Part shown: positions 20,201 to 33,700 of the stretch, piece after piece
How the letters are laid out: each line of letters starts with the position of its first letter
Numbering within the stretch: position 1 is the first letter of the stretch
Assembly: GCA_935421135.1 (NCBI GenBank)
Contig: OW285196.1
Coordinates: 3,009,001-3,073,000 of the forward strand
Reading direction: 5' to 3'
Source of the DNA: Bugulina stolonifera
Lineage: Eukaryota; Bryozoa; Gymnolaemata; Cheilostomatida; Bugulidae
DNA: 64,000 nt
The notes under the pieces: generated by a model
Seen by the model: the letters and a program-made list of their open reading frames with translations, nothing else
What the model was told of the DNA's origin: nothing
Databases searched by the model: none
Translations under genes and position numbers: made by a program

Positions 20201-23200
20201 TGTAAAATGGTGTGTGAACATTTTGGTATTGGACAAAAGGTATGAAACTGTCTTCCTTCATGGTACACATCACCTGTCCCACACATCATTCCTATTTCTT
20301 CTATGAAAGAAACAGAAGTTGTCTTCTCTTGTCACATTGTAGTTTCAAGAGAGCACAATTTCAGTAACTATGACTTATTCACATTATTTAAAACACTGTC
20401 TGGCAATTATATAATAAGGCAGCTTATTCTATAACGGTGTCGTTGTCATGACGATATCTCTGTGGTAACACTGACATGTACTACATGGAATATACATAAT
20501 GTACTATAGTATCTATGTGGTAACACTGTACTATAGTATCTATGTGGTAACACTGTACTATAGTATCTATGTGGTAACACTGTACTATAGTATCTATGTG
20601 GTAACACTGTACTATAGTATCTATGTGGTAACACTGTACTATAGTATCTATGTGGTAACACTGTACTATAGTATCTATGTGGTAACACTGACATGTACTA
20701 CATAGAATATACATAATGTACTATAGTATCTCTGACGGATACCGTTTGATTAACAGATGCACAACCCAGTAGTTATACCGAACAGTCAGTCAAACAATGA
20801 GATGCTTATGGAGATCAAGCATCTCATTCGTATTAAACCTCTGTCTACCCCTGATGGGCTTCCACAGACGGATTCAGATTCCTGGAACACACAGCTCAGG
20901 ACAGATGGGTCTCTGCACATTATAAAGGTGCATATCTAATGCACTCACCGATTAGCCCTAGGATGTTTTATATCCTACACACAGCCTATACATATGTGTA
21001 AGAGCTTTAGAGACACACCTATGCCTCAGTGTCACGTTAAACTGTGCTATGACTGATTAGGTGGGGATAGAGTGATTATAGCATAGGCTGTATGAGAGAA
21101 GGTGCACATGTACTTTATTCTATATCATATTTCATGTATGTGGCTAGCAGTGCTATACTGAAGTTATCTGCTCTCTATCATGTTATGTACATGTAGTTAG
21201 TAATAAAATAATGGAGTTATCTGCTCTATATCATATGATGTAGTTAGTAATACTATACTGGAGTTATCTACTCTCTATCTTACTATGTGGTCATTACAGA
21301 GTCTACAGCCCGCAGAGGAAGGTGCTAAACCAACACGTCTCATGACTGGTCATACTATAGCTGGTGCAGCTAGGAAGAAACTAGACTCTTATGGTATCCT
21401 ACAGGAATACTACAAAACTAAATACGTGTGGAGGTAGGAGTTTATTATAATTATGTATAGTAGTGGTATTATATTGTCACACTTGCATGTATAGCACTGT
21501 ATTGCATTGTCACACTTACATACCTGTATAGCACTGGTATTACATTGTCACACTTACATACATTATACTCCCCTTCTGTAATGTAACCTAAAATCATATT
21601 TAGCAACCCAGAACTCCATACTTGCCAAGTAACCTGGGTAAAAAATCTGGACACATGCGCGAACCAGAGAGAGGACGGATGACATGGCCGCGGGCTGCCA
21701 GAAAAGGTGCGGGAGGGGCAGAGGAGCACCCTCCCGCATTCAAAATATTTTTGTGAGCCACTAAAATGACAGTAGTTAGGGCAATTTCACTTGTATTTGT
21801 ATGCTGCTCTAGTGGTCAAAAATGTGTTCATATTATATGCATATTGGAATGGTTTTAAAATGGTGGGAAGAATTAGAATAGAAATGAAATTGCTAAGAGT
21901 GCTTCAGGTTGGATTATCTAAAGAAAACCTATAAAACTTGCTACAACATAAAAATTTATTAGAAACCAAATTTTTGTTTCATTCTATTAACCCATTAGGT
22001 CCTATACCGCCCGTTGCCGCCCTGGCAACTTTTTCCTGTAACGCCCGTAGCCGCCCGCTCCACTGAGGTTTCACTTTCATTTCTGTATGAGCTTTTATCA
22101 AGCTAAAACTGCTATAACAATTGGTTGCTAGGATACTAGAGCTATCCAGCAGTATTCTAGGAGTAGAAAATTATATAGGTCAGATGAGAAAATTTTGAGA
22201 ACAGCGTGTTTGAAAATTGGAGATTTTACCGCGATGGCTGCTTCTATTTGGGCATTGCCAATGATTGATAATGACATTGCTGTTTGTGATAGAGTTTGTG
22301 ATTATAGCTGATTGAGAGTATGTAAGTATTATGACAGCTATAAAGCATTTGCTCAGCTATTGGAATAAAAATTACAGAAATAATCATAATGGAGACCAAT
22401 GTTCCAGCTATTACTATCACACTAAATCACTCAATGGTTTTGATGAATAATCCAAGATATTTCTAGCATTTTAGTAGCAGAGTCAAAACATAATGCCCTA
22501 CTGCTATAATTATTATAAACATGTAGCTAGTCCCAGGCTAGTGGCCTTGCAGATTTATTTATTTATTATATTTATTTTATTTCTATATTTATATCTGCTG
22601 GCTACTAGCTGGTACTCTGGACTGGCATACACAATACATCTTACAATTATTCTTTACTCAATCTTATGACATGGTCTAAAACTACTACATATAATAATAT
22701 ACATGTACATGTAAGCCTATGTTATATTAGTAGATATTTTTCATAAGGTTATCTAACAAGTTCTAAATTTAGAAGAGGCATGGCCTATAGTCTGTGTATA
22801 TGCAGCATCTCCACTTCCTGGTTATAGTAGTTCTACACGACTGTGTACCCTCTTCCTCTGTTTCAACATCTAATGTACAAGCACAGGTTCGCAGGTTCCA
22901 TGCAGGTAGCCAGGTATCATTATTCACTTTCTGGTTAGTAGTGGGAACTCATCTCTGCCCTCTGTGTTATTTGTACATCTAATAGTACACAGTTGATGTT
23001 CTAGTAGACTAGTAGGAACATGTGCATCTAGGTGGCCAGGTACCATTGTTCACCTCCTGGTTAACAGTGGAAACTCATACAAACGCCTCTTGTTATCTGT
23101 ACATTTACTACTACACAGCTAGTGTTTTGGTAGCTCAGTAGGTGCAGATGCTTGTACATGTAGGTGGTCAGGCAAAAACATTCACTTCTCGGTTCATAGT

Positions 23201-26200
23201 TTCTCATCTGTATGTTTTTCTGATATTTCGTACATGATTCCATGTTCAAGTCGCCTAGTAGGGAAGCCCAAGTGTACATGTATGTTGCCAGACAACCAAC
23301 CATCTAGTTAGTCACTTGTGAATTATCCATGGTTCAGACTACATCATATAGTACACAGGTTCACTTGGTAGCAAGTTCCAATAACATTGTTCCGCTTCTT
23401 GTTCTGTTGTGCACACATACCAGCCTAGTAGTTAGACCCTTCCTGCTGTAAGTACATGTAGGCCTACTAGACTGACTGCCACTGGCTCTGCAATCGTTGA
23501 TCTTCCCAGTGTAGGTCCTATGTGCTGTGTGGAGGCTACATGCACTAAATTGACAAGCTAATAGCCAGCCTTGTAGTTATGAATCAAGCTTTACCCCATG
23601 TACTCTCTCTAATTACACTTGTACCTGTAGGTGCACAGCTATCATGTTCACTTTCTGGTTAGAAAGTTAGTACCAGGTTCAATGTTATAGTAACCTAGCA
23701 GACACATATGCATGGGGGGGGGGGGGGGGAGAGAGAACAGACTGAGAATTCACTTCCTGGCCATTAGTTTCCAATTCACAAGATTATTTTTTACCCAAAC
23801 TTTTGTGTAAATTATAATTATTTATTTGCACAGGTAAAGGTAGAGGTACTAACAGTATCAAGCCATCAACATTGATCCCATCATTAGCAGGCATTGCTTG
23901 TGACATTACTTTTCCGTGTCATTTGCCACATGCATATCCACCTGTTATATTATTCTGTTTTTATTATTTATGTACATATTACGTGTAGCTACGTATCATC
24001 TTCTCAACTGTATGACATATTTTATATAATACCATATTATTTTTATCGACATTGCACATACTAATTTTTTTGCTTTTGTATAGCCATAAATAGATCACAT
24101 GTAAACATTGTGATGTAGTATTGGTTTTATAAGGTAGCACCTCTAACATTATATGACATAAAACAGTTCTATTATACAATGTACATGTACATGTACATGT
24201 GTAAAATGTATTCATGATAATTTTCAAATCGACATACCCAGAAACTCTTCCTCTGTTGAGCATTACACATAAGACTTGGAGGGCTATTATATATATCAAA
24301 TTGTAGAGAATTTTTTGCAGATTCAGAATAAGTAAGAAAATAGAATACATCAAAGAGAGAATTCAAATTAGAGGATATGATATGTGAGCCCTTAGCCTTG
24401 TGCATTGAGGGAAATGATAAAAATAACATAGCTAAAGTTCATTGCCCTCTTGGATGTTCAATATAGGTAGCACAAGATTGGAATACATGTCGAAATGTAG
24501 AGAATTTTCTGCTGATTTGGAATATATGCATATGTGTATATGAGAATGTTGATATTTTTAACACAAATTGCATAATAATGAAGCTATGTCCATAAGCCTG
24601 CTAAACAATGAATTCTCTTAGGACAGAAATGCCCATTGAATTAGAACACAATAGGACCTAATGGGTTAAATTATAAACATATAAATAGCTTTATTTATGA
24701 AAACACTGAATTATAAAAATAATAATAATAATAATTCAGTATTTTCATAAAAGTTAAGTTTATAATTATTATATTAAAAATTATAATCATAATGTAAGCC
24801 TGTCTTTTGAACTTCAGAATCATTGAGGATAAACAAATCTTCTAAGCTTTTAGATGACGTGACAGCTTTTAGACAACAGCTTTGATATGCTTCTGGGTCA
24901 GCGTGTGCCTGGCTATGTCATTGGTACCACCATCAGTAATACTAGAGGGTGCAGAAGGCATAATTATAATATTGATATTAAAAACCTAATTTACTTTTAG
25001 AAATAAAATAAATAAATTTGACCCATTGATTTTAATTTTGAAAATTGCCGAGTCTTTTGCTTGTCTGTACTGTGAGAATTGTTTGGTTTAACAGCTAAAT
25101 TAACATCTAATAGACAAATAATGGAAACATTATTATTTGTACAAGCAAATAATAATAATTATAACATTAATGAGTGAATTTTCATTTGCGCGGTGGTTGT
25201 CATTGACATTAGAGCGTTTATATAAAATAGCTATCCACTGTTGGGGAGGCTTTAGTGCACTGCCAATATAGCTCAGGAATTAGTCAGAGTTTGGGCTATC
25301 ACTAGTGGCAATTGGCATAGACACGACTGTCAGTAGACATCGAACTACTTTAAAAATAAACGGTGTGTAGCATATTATATTTAGCAAAATTCCCCAGGGT
25401 TTGCGACGCTCAACCCTTTTTCAGTCAATGTTTTGGAAAATCCAAAGGAAATAATAAACAAATCTTTTTGGAGAAGCAATTTCTTAATTCCCGGGGTATA
25501 AATCAGGACATTGGGACAGTGTAGGGACAATTTTCAAATCCCGGGGGTGTCCCGAGAAACCCGGGACACTTGGCAAGTATGCAGAACTCTCTAAATACTG
25601 TGTTACTAGTTTGGAGTTTTCACCCCATGTAAAATGCTGTTGTACATCTCATATGTTTTCATATTGTACATGTTTAATACAAAGGTGGTGGTGGTGGTGA
25701 CAACTCCACATTGTCCCAATTGAGACTTGGTGGTGTACAGCTCAATATTAGGGGTCCTACAGCTACACAGACATCATAATACATCTGTATTACTGGAAAA
25801 CAATTTATAAATATTCTAATATATTCAGATATTATTCATTACATCTGTATTTTATGCTAAACAAACCAGTTCATGGTTTTTTTTTCTGAAATCAAACAGT
25901 CGATGTAGATTACCTGTCTGGATATACATACCGCTGCTCATAGTCAGTGCTCAAAGTGTATGGCAGTTCTTACAGGCTCTAAGATGGGGTGGGTTGGGGT
26001 GCTGGCATGATGATTTCTTACAGGCTCGCCGAGACTGGGCGAGCCTGTACACTTTGAGCACTGCTCATAGTCAATTTGGTTGTCGTTCACTCACTGGAAT
26101 AGACCCTTGTTGGAACATTGATATTCATATATTCACTTAATATGCATGTACATGTACATTCAGGATAAAAACAGTGAATTCCTTAAAAGAAAAAAAAACA

Positions 26201-26513
26201 ATAGTATTGTTTAGGAAATTTAAAATTCAGTCAACTTTTTGTACATATACTTAGCATAATTTAGGTTGTTTATTTGGTAGGTAGTAAGCAGGCAATGCTG
26301 TGTAGGCCTATGTCATATATCACATAAAGGTGTCTGTCTAATGGTTTCCTCTTGATGTCTGTGCCAGTAGTCGTAGTAGGCTAACAATATGTTTTAATAA
26401 TGCATCCCAGCATTTCACTGGCATTAGTTAATGAATAATAATTAATATACTTTCTCTTCAGGTACAATGAAGATAAAAAGGAGTATCCATACAAGCCAAG
26501 GGTAGGCAGTTAA
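17247..26513 (+). CDS. MRPL30: Mitochondrial ribosomal protein uL30m, 6 exons, 227 aa
   Basis: Exons: 17247-17279, 19727-19885, 20105-20239, 20757-20927, 21300-21433, 26462-26513 (684 nt). Residues about 80-165 match the uL30 fold: PMHVVTRCKSLRG, then a CKMVCEHFGI helix, then EIKHLIRIKPLSTPDGLP, which is very close to the vertebrate KHLIRIKPLKLPQGLP. It is a large-subunit protein of the mitochondrial ribosome. The C-terminal extension with RLMTGHTIAGAARKK and a DSYGILQEYYK helix makes it longer than the 161-aa human protein. The first exon (MELALARVPIL) was chosen because it gives a phase-0 CTG|GTAATG donor beside a CCAAT cluster; its distance makes it the least certain part. Exons 2-6 are solid. 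A poly(A) signal AATAAA is at 26698-26703. Intron 5 (5 kb) is mostly nested transposons. Confidence 0.85.
18286..18645 (-). mobile_element. LINE (non-LTR retrotransposon) ORF2 C-terminal fragment
   Basis: The minus strand is open for about 120 codons and reads HILYEAPEEGRLLAYTSLC, then RPILEYADTVWDP, then DIDSLEMIQHRA and a PLKQRCSSHRIALLMKIL segment. This pattern follows the reverse-transcriptase domain in CR1/L2/Jockey-type elements. It is 5'-truncated, ends at a stop, and lies antisense in MRPL30 intron 1. The 17600-18280 DNA beside it has no clear identity. Confidence 0.8.
18646..19726. other. MRPL30 intron 1, remainder
   Basis: AT-rich intron with a short duplicated CTACATGTAGGCTATGTAGTG segment (about 19567-19632). 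No gene or named element is recognised. Confidence 0.4.
20503..20690. repeat. 27-bp minisatellite in MRPL30 intron 3
   Basis: About seven near-perfect copies of a 27-bp unit (ACTATAGTATCTATGTGGTA plus ACACTGT). It is framed by two copies of ACATGTACTACATnGAATAT and lies about 65 bp before the exon 4 acceptor. Because 27 is a multiple of three, ORFs appear in several frames; none is a gene. Confidence 0.9.
21991..24665. mobile_element. 2.7-kb piggyBac-like non-autonomous element
   Basis: Perfect 15-bp inverted ends CCCATTAGGTCCTAT directly flanked by TTAA at 21987-21990 and 24666-24669, the diagnostic piggyBac target. No transposase ORF is recognisable. About one kilobase of imperfect tandem repeats fills the middle. 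It is inserted inside the hAT-like element at 21617-25581. Confidence 0.85.
22790..23770. repeat. Long-period imperfect tandem repeats inside the piggyBac-like element
   Basis: Several 120-150 bp units, each with TTCACTTnCTGGTTAnnAGT, then a TACA-rich stretch, a CACAGnTnnTGTTCTAGTAG-like part, and GTGCATCTAGGTGGCCAGGTA or a variant. A 14-base poly-G run lies near 23716. Divergence between units is high. Confidence 0.65.
25945..26063. mobile_element. 119-bp hAT-type MITE
   Basis: Perfect inverted ends CAGTGCTCAAAGTGTA with perfect 8-bp duplications CTCATAGT at 25937-25944 and 26064-26071. Arms with CAGGCTC/GAGCCTG sit inside. It is the third insertion in MRPL30 intron 5 and is separate from the nested pair. 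Confidence 0.85.
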
Positions 26514-27711
26514 CTGTATCTCAACACTTCTACCTGGACTCTGTGTACAAGGAGGAGAATTTAATGCAATTAATTCTCCACTAGAGTGTTTTACTCTGAC
26601 AACTTCGACAGGTGTCCAGATGATTGTATGATTGTCTAAGCACCTGAGTGGCACTTGTCAATATTGTTGTACATACATGTATGTATTTTTAGTTGCAAAT
26701 AAAGGGAGGTTTGTGCCTACCATAATATATCCACATACTTATGTCTTGAGGCATTACAATACTATGCTGCAGGCCTAAATGGGCGTAACCTGACCAATGT
26801 ATTTTCCTCTAGAAGTAGGTGTGGCCCATTTCCTTATACTCTATAAATACATACAAACGCAAAATGGTAATATATTATACAAGCATGTAAGTAGCTATTC
26901 AGTTCTACAGCATCTGGCTGCTGGAAGCACCTGTGACAGTTGTCTGCAGCAAGTGCTTGTGCCAACTGTCTCTTGGGAGCACTTGCCACACTTGTCGTTT
27001 TAACACCGACACTGGCTATAGCATTATAATTAAAGGCGCACTCTGTGCTGACAACTATTGTAGAGTCATGTGCTCCATTAACCAGTATTTTGAAGTAATG
27101 GAAGCTAGTGAGTTAAACTGTTATGTTGGTAAACAGCATTCCTCTATCCTTGTGAGGTCACAGACAGAGTTGCATTGGTGTGCAGTGCTTCCAACAACAA
27201 CCTGTTAATCCAAGTAAAATTACCATGCACCTTCTAGCACAGTTATCCGTACAATTATCATTTCATTTTCCTGCCTAGTTCTCCAGAACAAATTACTGAC
27301 CAGTGTGGGTGTAGTCTCCACCACCCAAACAATCTGACTAAACATCAAGGTGTTTCAGGTTATAGGCTTATCTTTGGATTAATAGCCCACATTCCTATAA
27401 TATATTATAACCTTTTATGTTCGTGGATTAACTCTAGTCAGACACAGATTACATTACAGTCAACACCTGAAATAAGAGTACTACAATGATCTAACAATGT
27501 ATTCTACTGAGAAAGTTGATGGCTGAAGGACATTCACTGTCATTCATGAATCAGCTGTTGTACCATGATAGTTGGTACTTCTTCTCCACCACCTAGAGAG
27601 TTGGTATCAGATTACCAGAAGAGGTGAAACTGTTTACATATAATATACTAACTACTAGGTAGACATTGACTAGTCTATACATGCTGTGGTTTATACCTTC
27701 TACCTGTTAGC
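26514..27711. other. Intergenic spacer MRPL30 to peroxidase
   Basis: Head-to-tail spacer containing the MRPL30 poly(A) signal (26698-26703) and presumably the peroxidase promoter. No repeat or ORF of note is recognised. Confidence 0.4.
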
Positions 27712-30700
27712 ATGTTGTGGAGGTACCCCTCTATCATATATTGGATTGGTGCTTTGCTATCGCTTGCTCAAGGTAAATTATACATGTACACATGTACACT
27801 CGTATTGAAAAGCTACTGATAAAGTAATATATTGTATTGTATACTGTTCTGTTCTAAGGGTATATCTATGATACTGTCTGGATTCAAACCCTAGTCAGTG
27901 ACTGGCATTTCCACGTATTTGAAACAGTAGTCTCTAAATGCTCAAAAAATAAATTCTTTGCCTAAAAACATCATAATATACTGTAACTAGTTTTCCACTA
28001 TTGTTAGCTATCTTCAGGTAACATTTATATACATGTGCATGAGGATCGCTAATAACATCATAAAGCTAATAAATAATAGTATTTAGTTATCTTAATTTAA
28101 TTTAATTTCATTTGAGTGATAATTTAATCATGACACAGCCATGTAATGTATAGTGTAATACTGTATTACATTATACATTGCTACATATACTGCAGTAGAA
28201 AGGTAATATTGCCTTTTACACTTCTACTGTCTTGATGGTCCCCACATGTAGGTGTTCTGACAGGTAAATGTATTTTACCATTTCACAGTATGGACTTTCA
28301 CTGTTCTTCACAGTATAGACTTTCACTGTACCTCCCTATTACCATATAATACAGTATATAGACTCTCACTGTACCCTACTACCATGTTATACAGTATATA
28401 CTCTCACTGTACCCTACTACCATGTTATACAGTATGGACTCTCACTGTACCCTACTACCATGTTATACAGTATCGACTCTCACTGTACCCTACTACCATG
28501 TAATACAGTATAGACTTTCACTGTACCCTACTACCATGTTATACAGTACAGACTTTCACTGTACCCTACTACAATGTAATACAGTATATAGACTCGGTGT
28601 GAACTTTCTATCTTGGGGTATAGGGAGCTGTAGGGCTACTGTTTCATATTACTAATATTCTATACTAAACTTACGTAATACAACATACATGTAATAATAA
28701 TTGATTAATAATATCAACATACTAATATTATAATAGCAGTATCTCATCTCTTTTCACACTGCAACTGTCAGCTCTAGAGTAGATTGTAGAGTACTAAACC
28801 TTTGGTGTAAGGGATTAGAAAGGGATTAGTACTTCTTCATAATGGATTAGTGGATTAGTATATGACAACATATATAATATAATAATATGCAATTATTGTT
28901 AAAAAATACACAAAAATTATTAGTTGGAGCACATGATGTGTGAAAGTTGCATAATCTCACATGAAGATTGCATCACATCCTTTAGCTTGGGTGCTAAAGA
29001 TCTCCATATAAATATTATTCTGGTGGTGTACTAGATATTGACCACAGAATTTGTACTAATAAAATTTATTAGTACAAATTCTGTGGTCAACATACAGTAT
29101 GCCACCATCCATGATACCTACTGTAGTGTCCAACACTAACAGATGTAGAACCTAGACTAATTGTAGGCTTTTTTATTGTGGTTTTTATTGTATTCTAAAA
29201 ACAAGGAAAAAAGTTTTTTGTTTGTTGAAAAAAAAGGTAACTAAAAAATACAATGTAGCTTGAGCTTGTGTCAACTATATATTGGCCTAAGGTGAAATAT
29301 ATGGGGTTCATTTTGATTGGCTATTCCAGAACTATGGCCACCACTGGTTAATAGCAGCAAATTGTGCTGTGTACATGTTACATGACCATTTGTGCTAAAG
29401 TAGGAATTTAGAAAATGATGAATATTGGAATGGTTCATTACATGTATAATATCATTAATAGGTTGTTGAACAGTGCCACCAGCGAATGGTTTCTCTTATC
29501 TATGACATTATATTATATCCTGGACCCATTATGGCTATGAAAGGAAATTTGAATATATAATCTTATCTCATTACTTTGGTAACAGCCTTCCTGTGTATAA
29601 TAGCTATCACATCCTCACATGTATGCTGGTAATGCTGCTACTACATGTGCACATGACATATTGTGACATCAGCCAAGAGGACAGGGTATACAATTACACT
29701 TGTATATGCAACAGCAGCGGCAGCAGCATATACTGTCTTTCTTATTAGTTATATATCACTTTGAAACATCCAGGTCTACTAGTTTATTACTCACACTTTT
29801 ATGTAAAATTGTTAACGAATACTGAACCAACTGTAAAGTCACAGAGTATACAGAAAATTCCCGCACATACTTTGACTTTTGGCATTATCACCTGGAAGTG
29901 GATTTTTTATTTTATGTTGGCTAGTGATTAGAGGAAGTAAAATAACGATGATGCGGTTCTGACAGTATTGGCTTTCTGAGACTGCATTATTATTCAAACA
30001 CCAACGTCTGAGAAATTCTAATTTCTATTTTTAGTCGGTGTATCTGTGGATTATGCGAAATTACTAGCAGCTTTAGAGGAAGATGGATTAGTTAGAGATC
30101 ATGTGAAAAGAAGCATTCACAGCTCCACCAATCAAATTACAGGTAACAACAGATTCCACCAATCACATCATGTTTTACACTTTAGTTGTGTTGATGACCA
30201 ATATTGGGAGATTCAACTAAATTGGCAGCAACACTGATGAGGAACCAAAATAAATTTGAAATCAGCAACAAATGCAACGTACATTACACGGTACAGTAAA
30301 TGGGTCCTTCATGAAATATTTATGTGATATTCTACGTCTGCTTGCTCTAGCTGCATAGATTTGAATATTTAATCTGAACAAAACTTTTCAGAATCACTGT
30401 TTGCAAATTTTCCTGTTTCAATCATTTTATTTGCAATTATTTGAGAATATCCCCCATGGTCTACATCGACACCATCACACAGACTTCCATGGGTCAAGGA
30501 CTAATAGCAGAAGCTGGCAGACCATTTTCCTAAAGGATTCAACTTGAGACCGAGTGAAACGTCTATGTGCGATGCAAACGACGCTCATTATTATAATTTA
30601 ATTCATGTACACAGCATACAGATTGGCTAACTGGTAGAGATTTACATTCACAGCATATAAATTGGCTAACTGGTAATGCAAACAAAGTGTAGGTTGTTGT

Positions 30701-33700
30701 GGATATACATGTAGCATTATTTAGCTGGCTCAGGTGGTAAATCCATAATATGAATACTAAATTATGGTAATCTTGTATCTAATGGTTTCAACTTATCGGC
30801 ACATAAATTGGTCATGTGATCAGAGTGGTATCTTATACTGGATGATCTCTATTTGGATTATACCACTGTTGTACTATGTTCACACACTGACCTCCATTAT
30901 TTGTATCATGGGCTAAAAATACATCCTAAGTGCATATGTTACACCTAATACCAAAATTATGACTTTCTATGTCTGCATAAAAGAGTATCAACTTTAGTCC
31001 GATTGCAAATATAGCTAGAAAATTATGTCATTGAATTTTTAATATTGCCTTGAGTTATGTAATTCACCTGCAGTTCCCACAACTATGACTATGTGTACGA
31101 GTAGAATGAAGGTACGTGTACATGTAGATCATATCTCATATTGGTGAGAGATGACTAACATTGTATAAGAATAGAATAGTTTCTGGTTCCTTCACTAGGG
31201 AATGATGAGTAATACAGTTTCTTTTCTGTCTGTTCTGCTCTGGAGCAAAGTTCCTCAGAGTAATACAGTGTTAGGACGAGGAAATAGGCTCAAGTATACA
31301 AATACATTTACTTTATTTGCAATTCGCATGAGTTTGGTGTTCTCTCAGGTGTGAGTCCATGTTTATCACTACCTGGGCAGTATAATTAATATACTACTAA
31401 ATAACAGTTGATAATATTATTATATACATGTACATGTAATGTATACATGTACATTACAGGGGTACATGTAGGCTACATAGTAATAATTAATATAACTATT
31501 ATGTCAGCAATGCACCCAAACTGTGCTGTGCAGATGAACTTTGGACTTTCTGTTTGTGGCAATGAGTCTGCATTGTTAATTGTGATGTTTATGCTAACTG
31601 ACTCGCTAACCGACCTGATTCCGCAGCGAGACTGTTCACCTGCCATGAATAGAGTGAGTTGGACTTGAGCTAAGTTTTATAGTTTCACCCTCTTCTCTTC
31701 CCTAGTACTGGACTTCATAAGCCTATACATTGTGTGCTTTAACTGGCCATTGTGGCTAATCCCAGCCAAATCCCTCGCGCTGTATGTAAGGGAATCCTAC
31801 TGTGCAGTGTACATGTACCTCGTAATAAACAGGAATAAGACTGAGATTACAACACCACTGTTAGGTACATCACAGCAGTCTATGTTTACCCTTCAGTAGC
31901 TACTATAGAGTTATTATTCCATTGCATTGCTGAGTAGATAACTCCTAAATGAGAAGTTACTTTGATGGTCTATCCGACAATCTACTGCTTACGCTTATGT
32001 CTTATATCAACAATTCTCAGCTATACTGACTAACAAGCATCACCACTCTGTCTCGTACGACTGATGGGTATCTGCTGTAGTGTAGACTGAGGTCAATTAT
32101 ATTTCTCCACTTGATCCTGGAACTGGAAGCACCAAAGGGTGTTCTACTGTTTCAGAGAGACGTGTAACTGGCATTGAGCATGTTTTAGAAAAACATATTA
32201 ACCTGCGTCATACAATTATGCTTTAGTCTAGTTTTTATTAAATTCTGATTCTTTTCCACTGACTCACCCACCAATACATGTACTATATTAGATGACACTT
32301 TTGGCACTCCCACTCTCACCTGTCTTAAATATAACACTTTTCTCACAGACTTATTTCTAATACAATATTACATGCATGTTATTATTATTAATATAATAAT
32401 ATATTATTATAACTGTGCTTGTAGTTATAGTCGACTTTGAATGTTAGACTTTTCCTGCTGTGATAGTCAAACCACTGTACCTACGTAAGCTCATAATCCT
32501 ATCTAAGCCCGTTTATATATAATACTGCGTACATGTCCGCTATCAGTATATTGTTACTTTCCTGTATATACATGTACAGTGTACATATTATGTACATGTA
32601 CATAGATATACAGTACATGTAATGTACGTAATATATGCATATAATAGTACTCATGTACCAACACAAGTCATGTGATTCTTTTCTATGCCATCAAAGCCAG
32701 AACAAGACCTATCCTTCCACTATTACTACTTTTAAATATATACCGATCAACGACTGGTTAGTAACTTTTTTGCCAACGAATCCAACAATATTTCTGATGC
32801 AATAATATATCTACTCTATACTCATGTACAGGTATAATATATCTACTCTATAGTCATGTACAGGTATAATATATCTACTCTATACTCATGTACAGGTATA
32901 ATATATCTACTCTATAGTCATGTACAGGTATAATATATCTACTCTATAGTCATGTACAGGTATAAAATATCTACTCTATAGTCATGTACAGGTATAATAT
33001 ATCTACTCTATAGTCATGTACAGGTATAATATATCTACTCTATAGTCACGTACAGGTATAATATATCTACTCTATAGTCATGTATAGGTATAATATATCT
33101 ACTCTATAGTCATGTACAGATATAATATATCTACTCTATAGTCATGTACAGGTATAATATATCTACTCTATAGTCATGAACAGGTATAATATATCTACTC
33201 TATAGTCATGTACAGGTATAATATATCTACTCTATAGTCATGTACAGGTATAATATATCTACTCTATAGTCATGTACAGGTATAATATATCTACTCTATA
33301 GTCATGTACAGGTATAATATATCTACTCTATAGTCATGTACAGGTATAATATATCTACTCTATAGTCATGTACAGGTATAATATATCTACTCTATAGTCA
33401 TGTACAGGTATAATATATCTACTCTATAGTCATGTACAGGTATAATATATCTACTTTATAGTCATGTACAGGTATAATATATCTACTCTATAGTCATGTA
33501 CAGGTATAATATATCTACTCTATAGTCATGTACAGGTATAATATATCTACTCTATAGTCATGTACAGGTATAATATATCTACTCTATAGTCATGTACAGG
33601 TATAATATATCTACTTTATAGTCATGTACAGGTATAATAAAATATGAAGACCCATCCCGCTTTCTCGCCTAAAAATATATAAAGACCGACAATTATTACT

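Larger units (their letters stand above)
21617..25581. mobile_element. hAT-like element in MRPL30 intron 5, host of a nested insertion
   Basis: Ends CATACTTGCCAAGT on both sides in inverted orientation, followed by CCTGGG/CCCGGG stretches. Perfect 8-bp duplications CAGAACTC are at 21609-21616 and 25582-25589. The total of 3965 bp includes a 2.7-kb piggyBac-like insertion. On the minus strand near 24880-24965 a short stretch reads ITDGGTNDIARHTLTQKHIK, resembling the GG-D-H-H end of transposase-linked zinc fingers. That hint is weak, and no full transposase remains. Confidence 0.75.

Noticed and set aside
20446..20714. Overlapping ORFs on both strands with repeated YYSIYVVTL or VLPHRYYST peptides
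   Set aside because: They arise from a 27-bp minisatellite in an MRPL30 intron; its period is a multiple of three, so several frames stay open.
31408..31668. 86-codon ORF in peroxidase intron 2
   Set aside because: No recognisable domain, poor composition, inside an intron of a well-supported gene.
32803..33640. CRISPR-like regular array
   Set aside because: The units are contiguous 32-bp tandem copies without spacers, in an animal intron.
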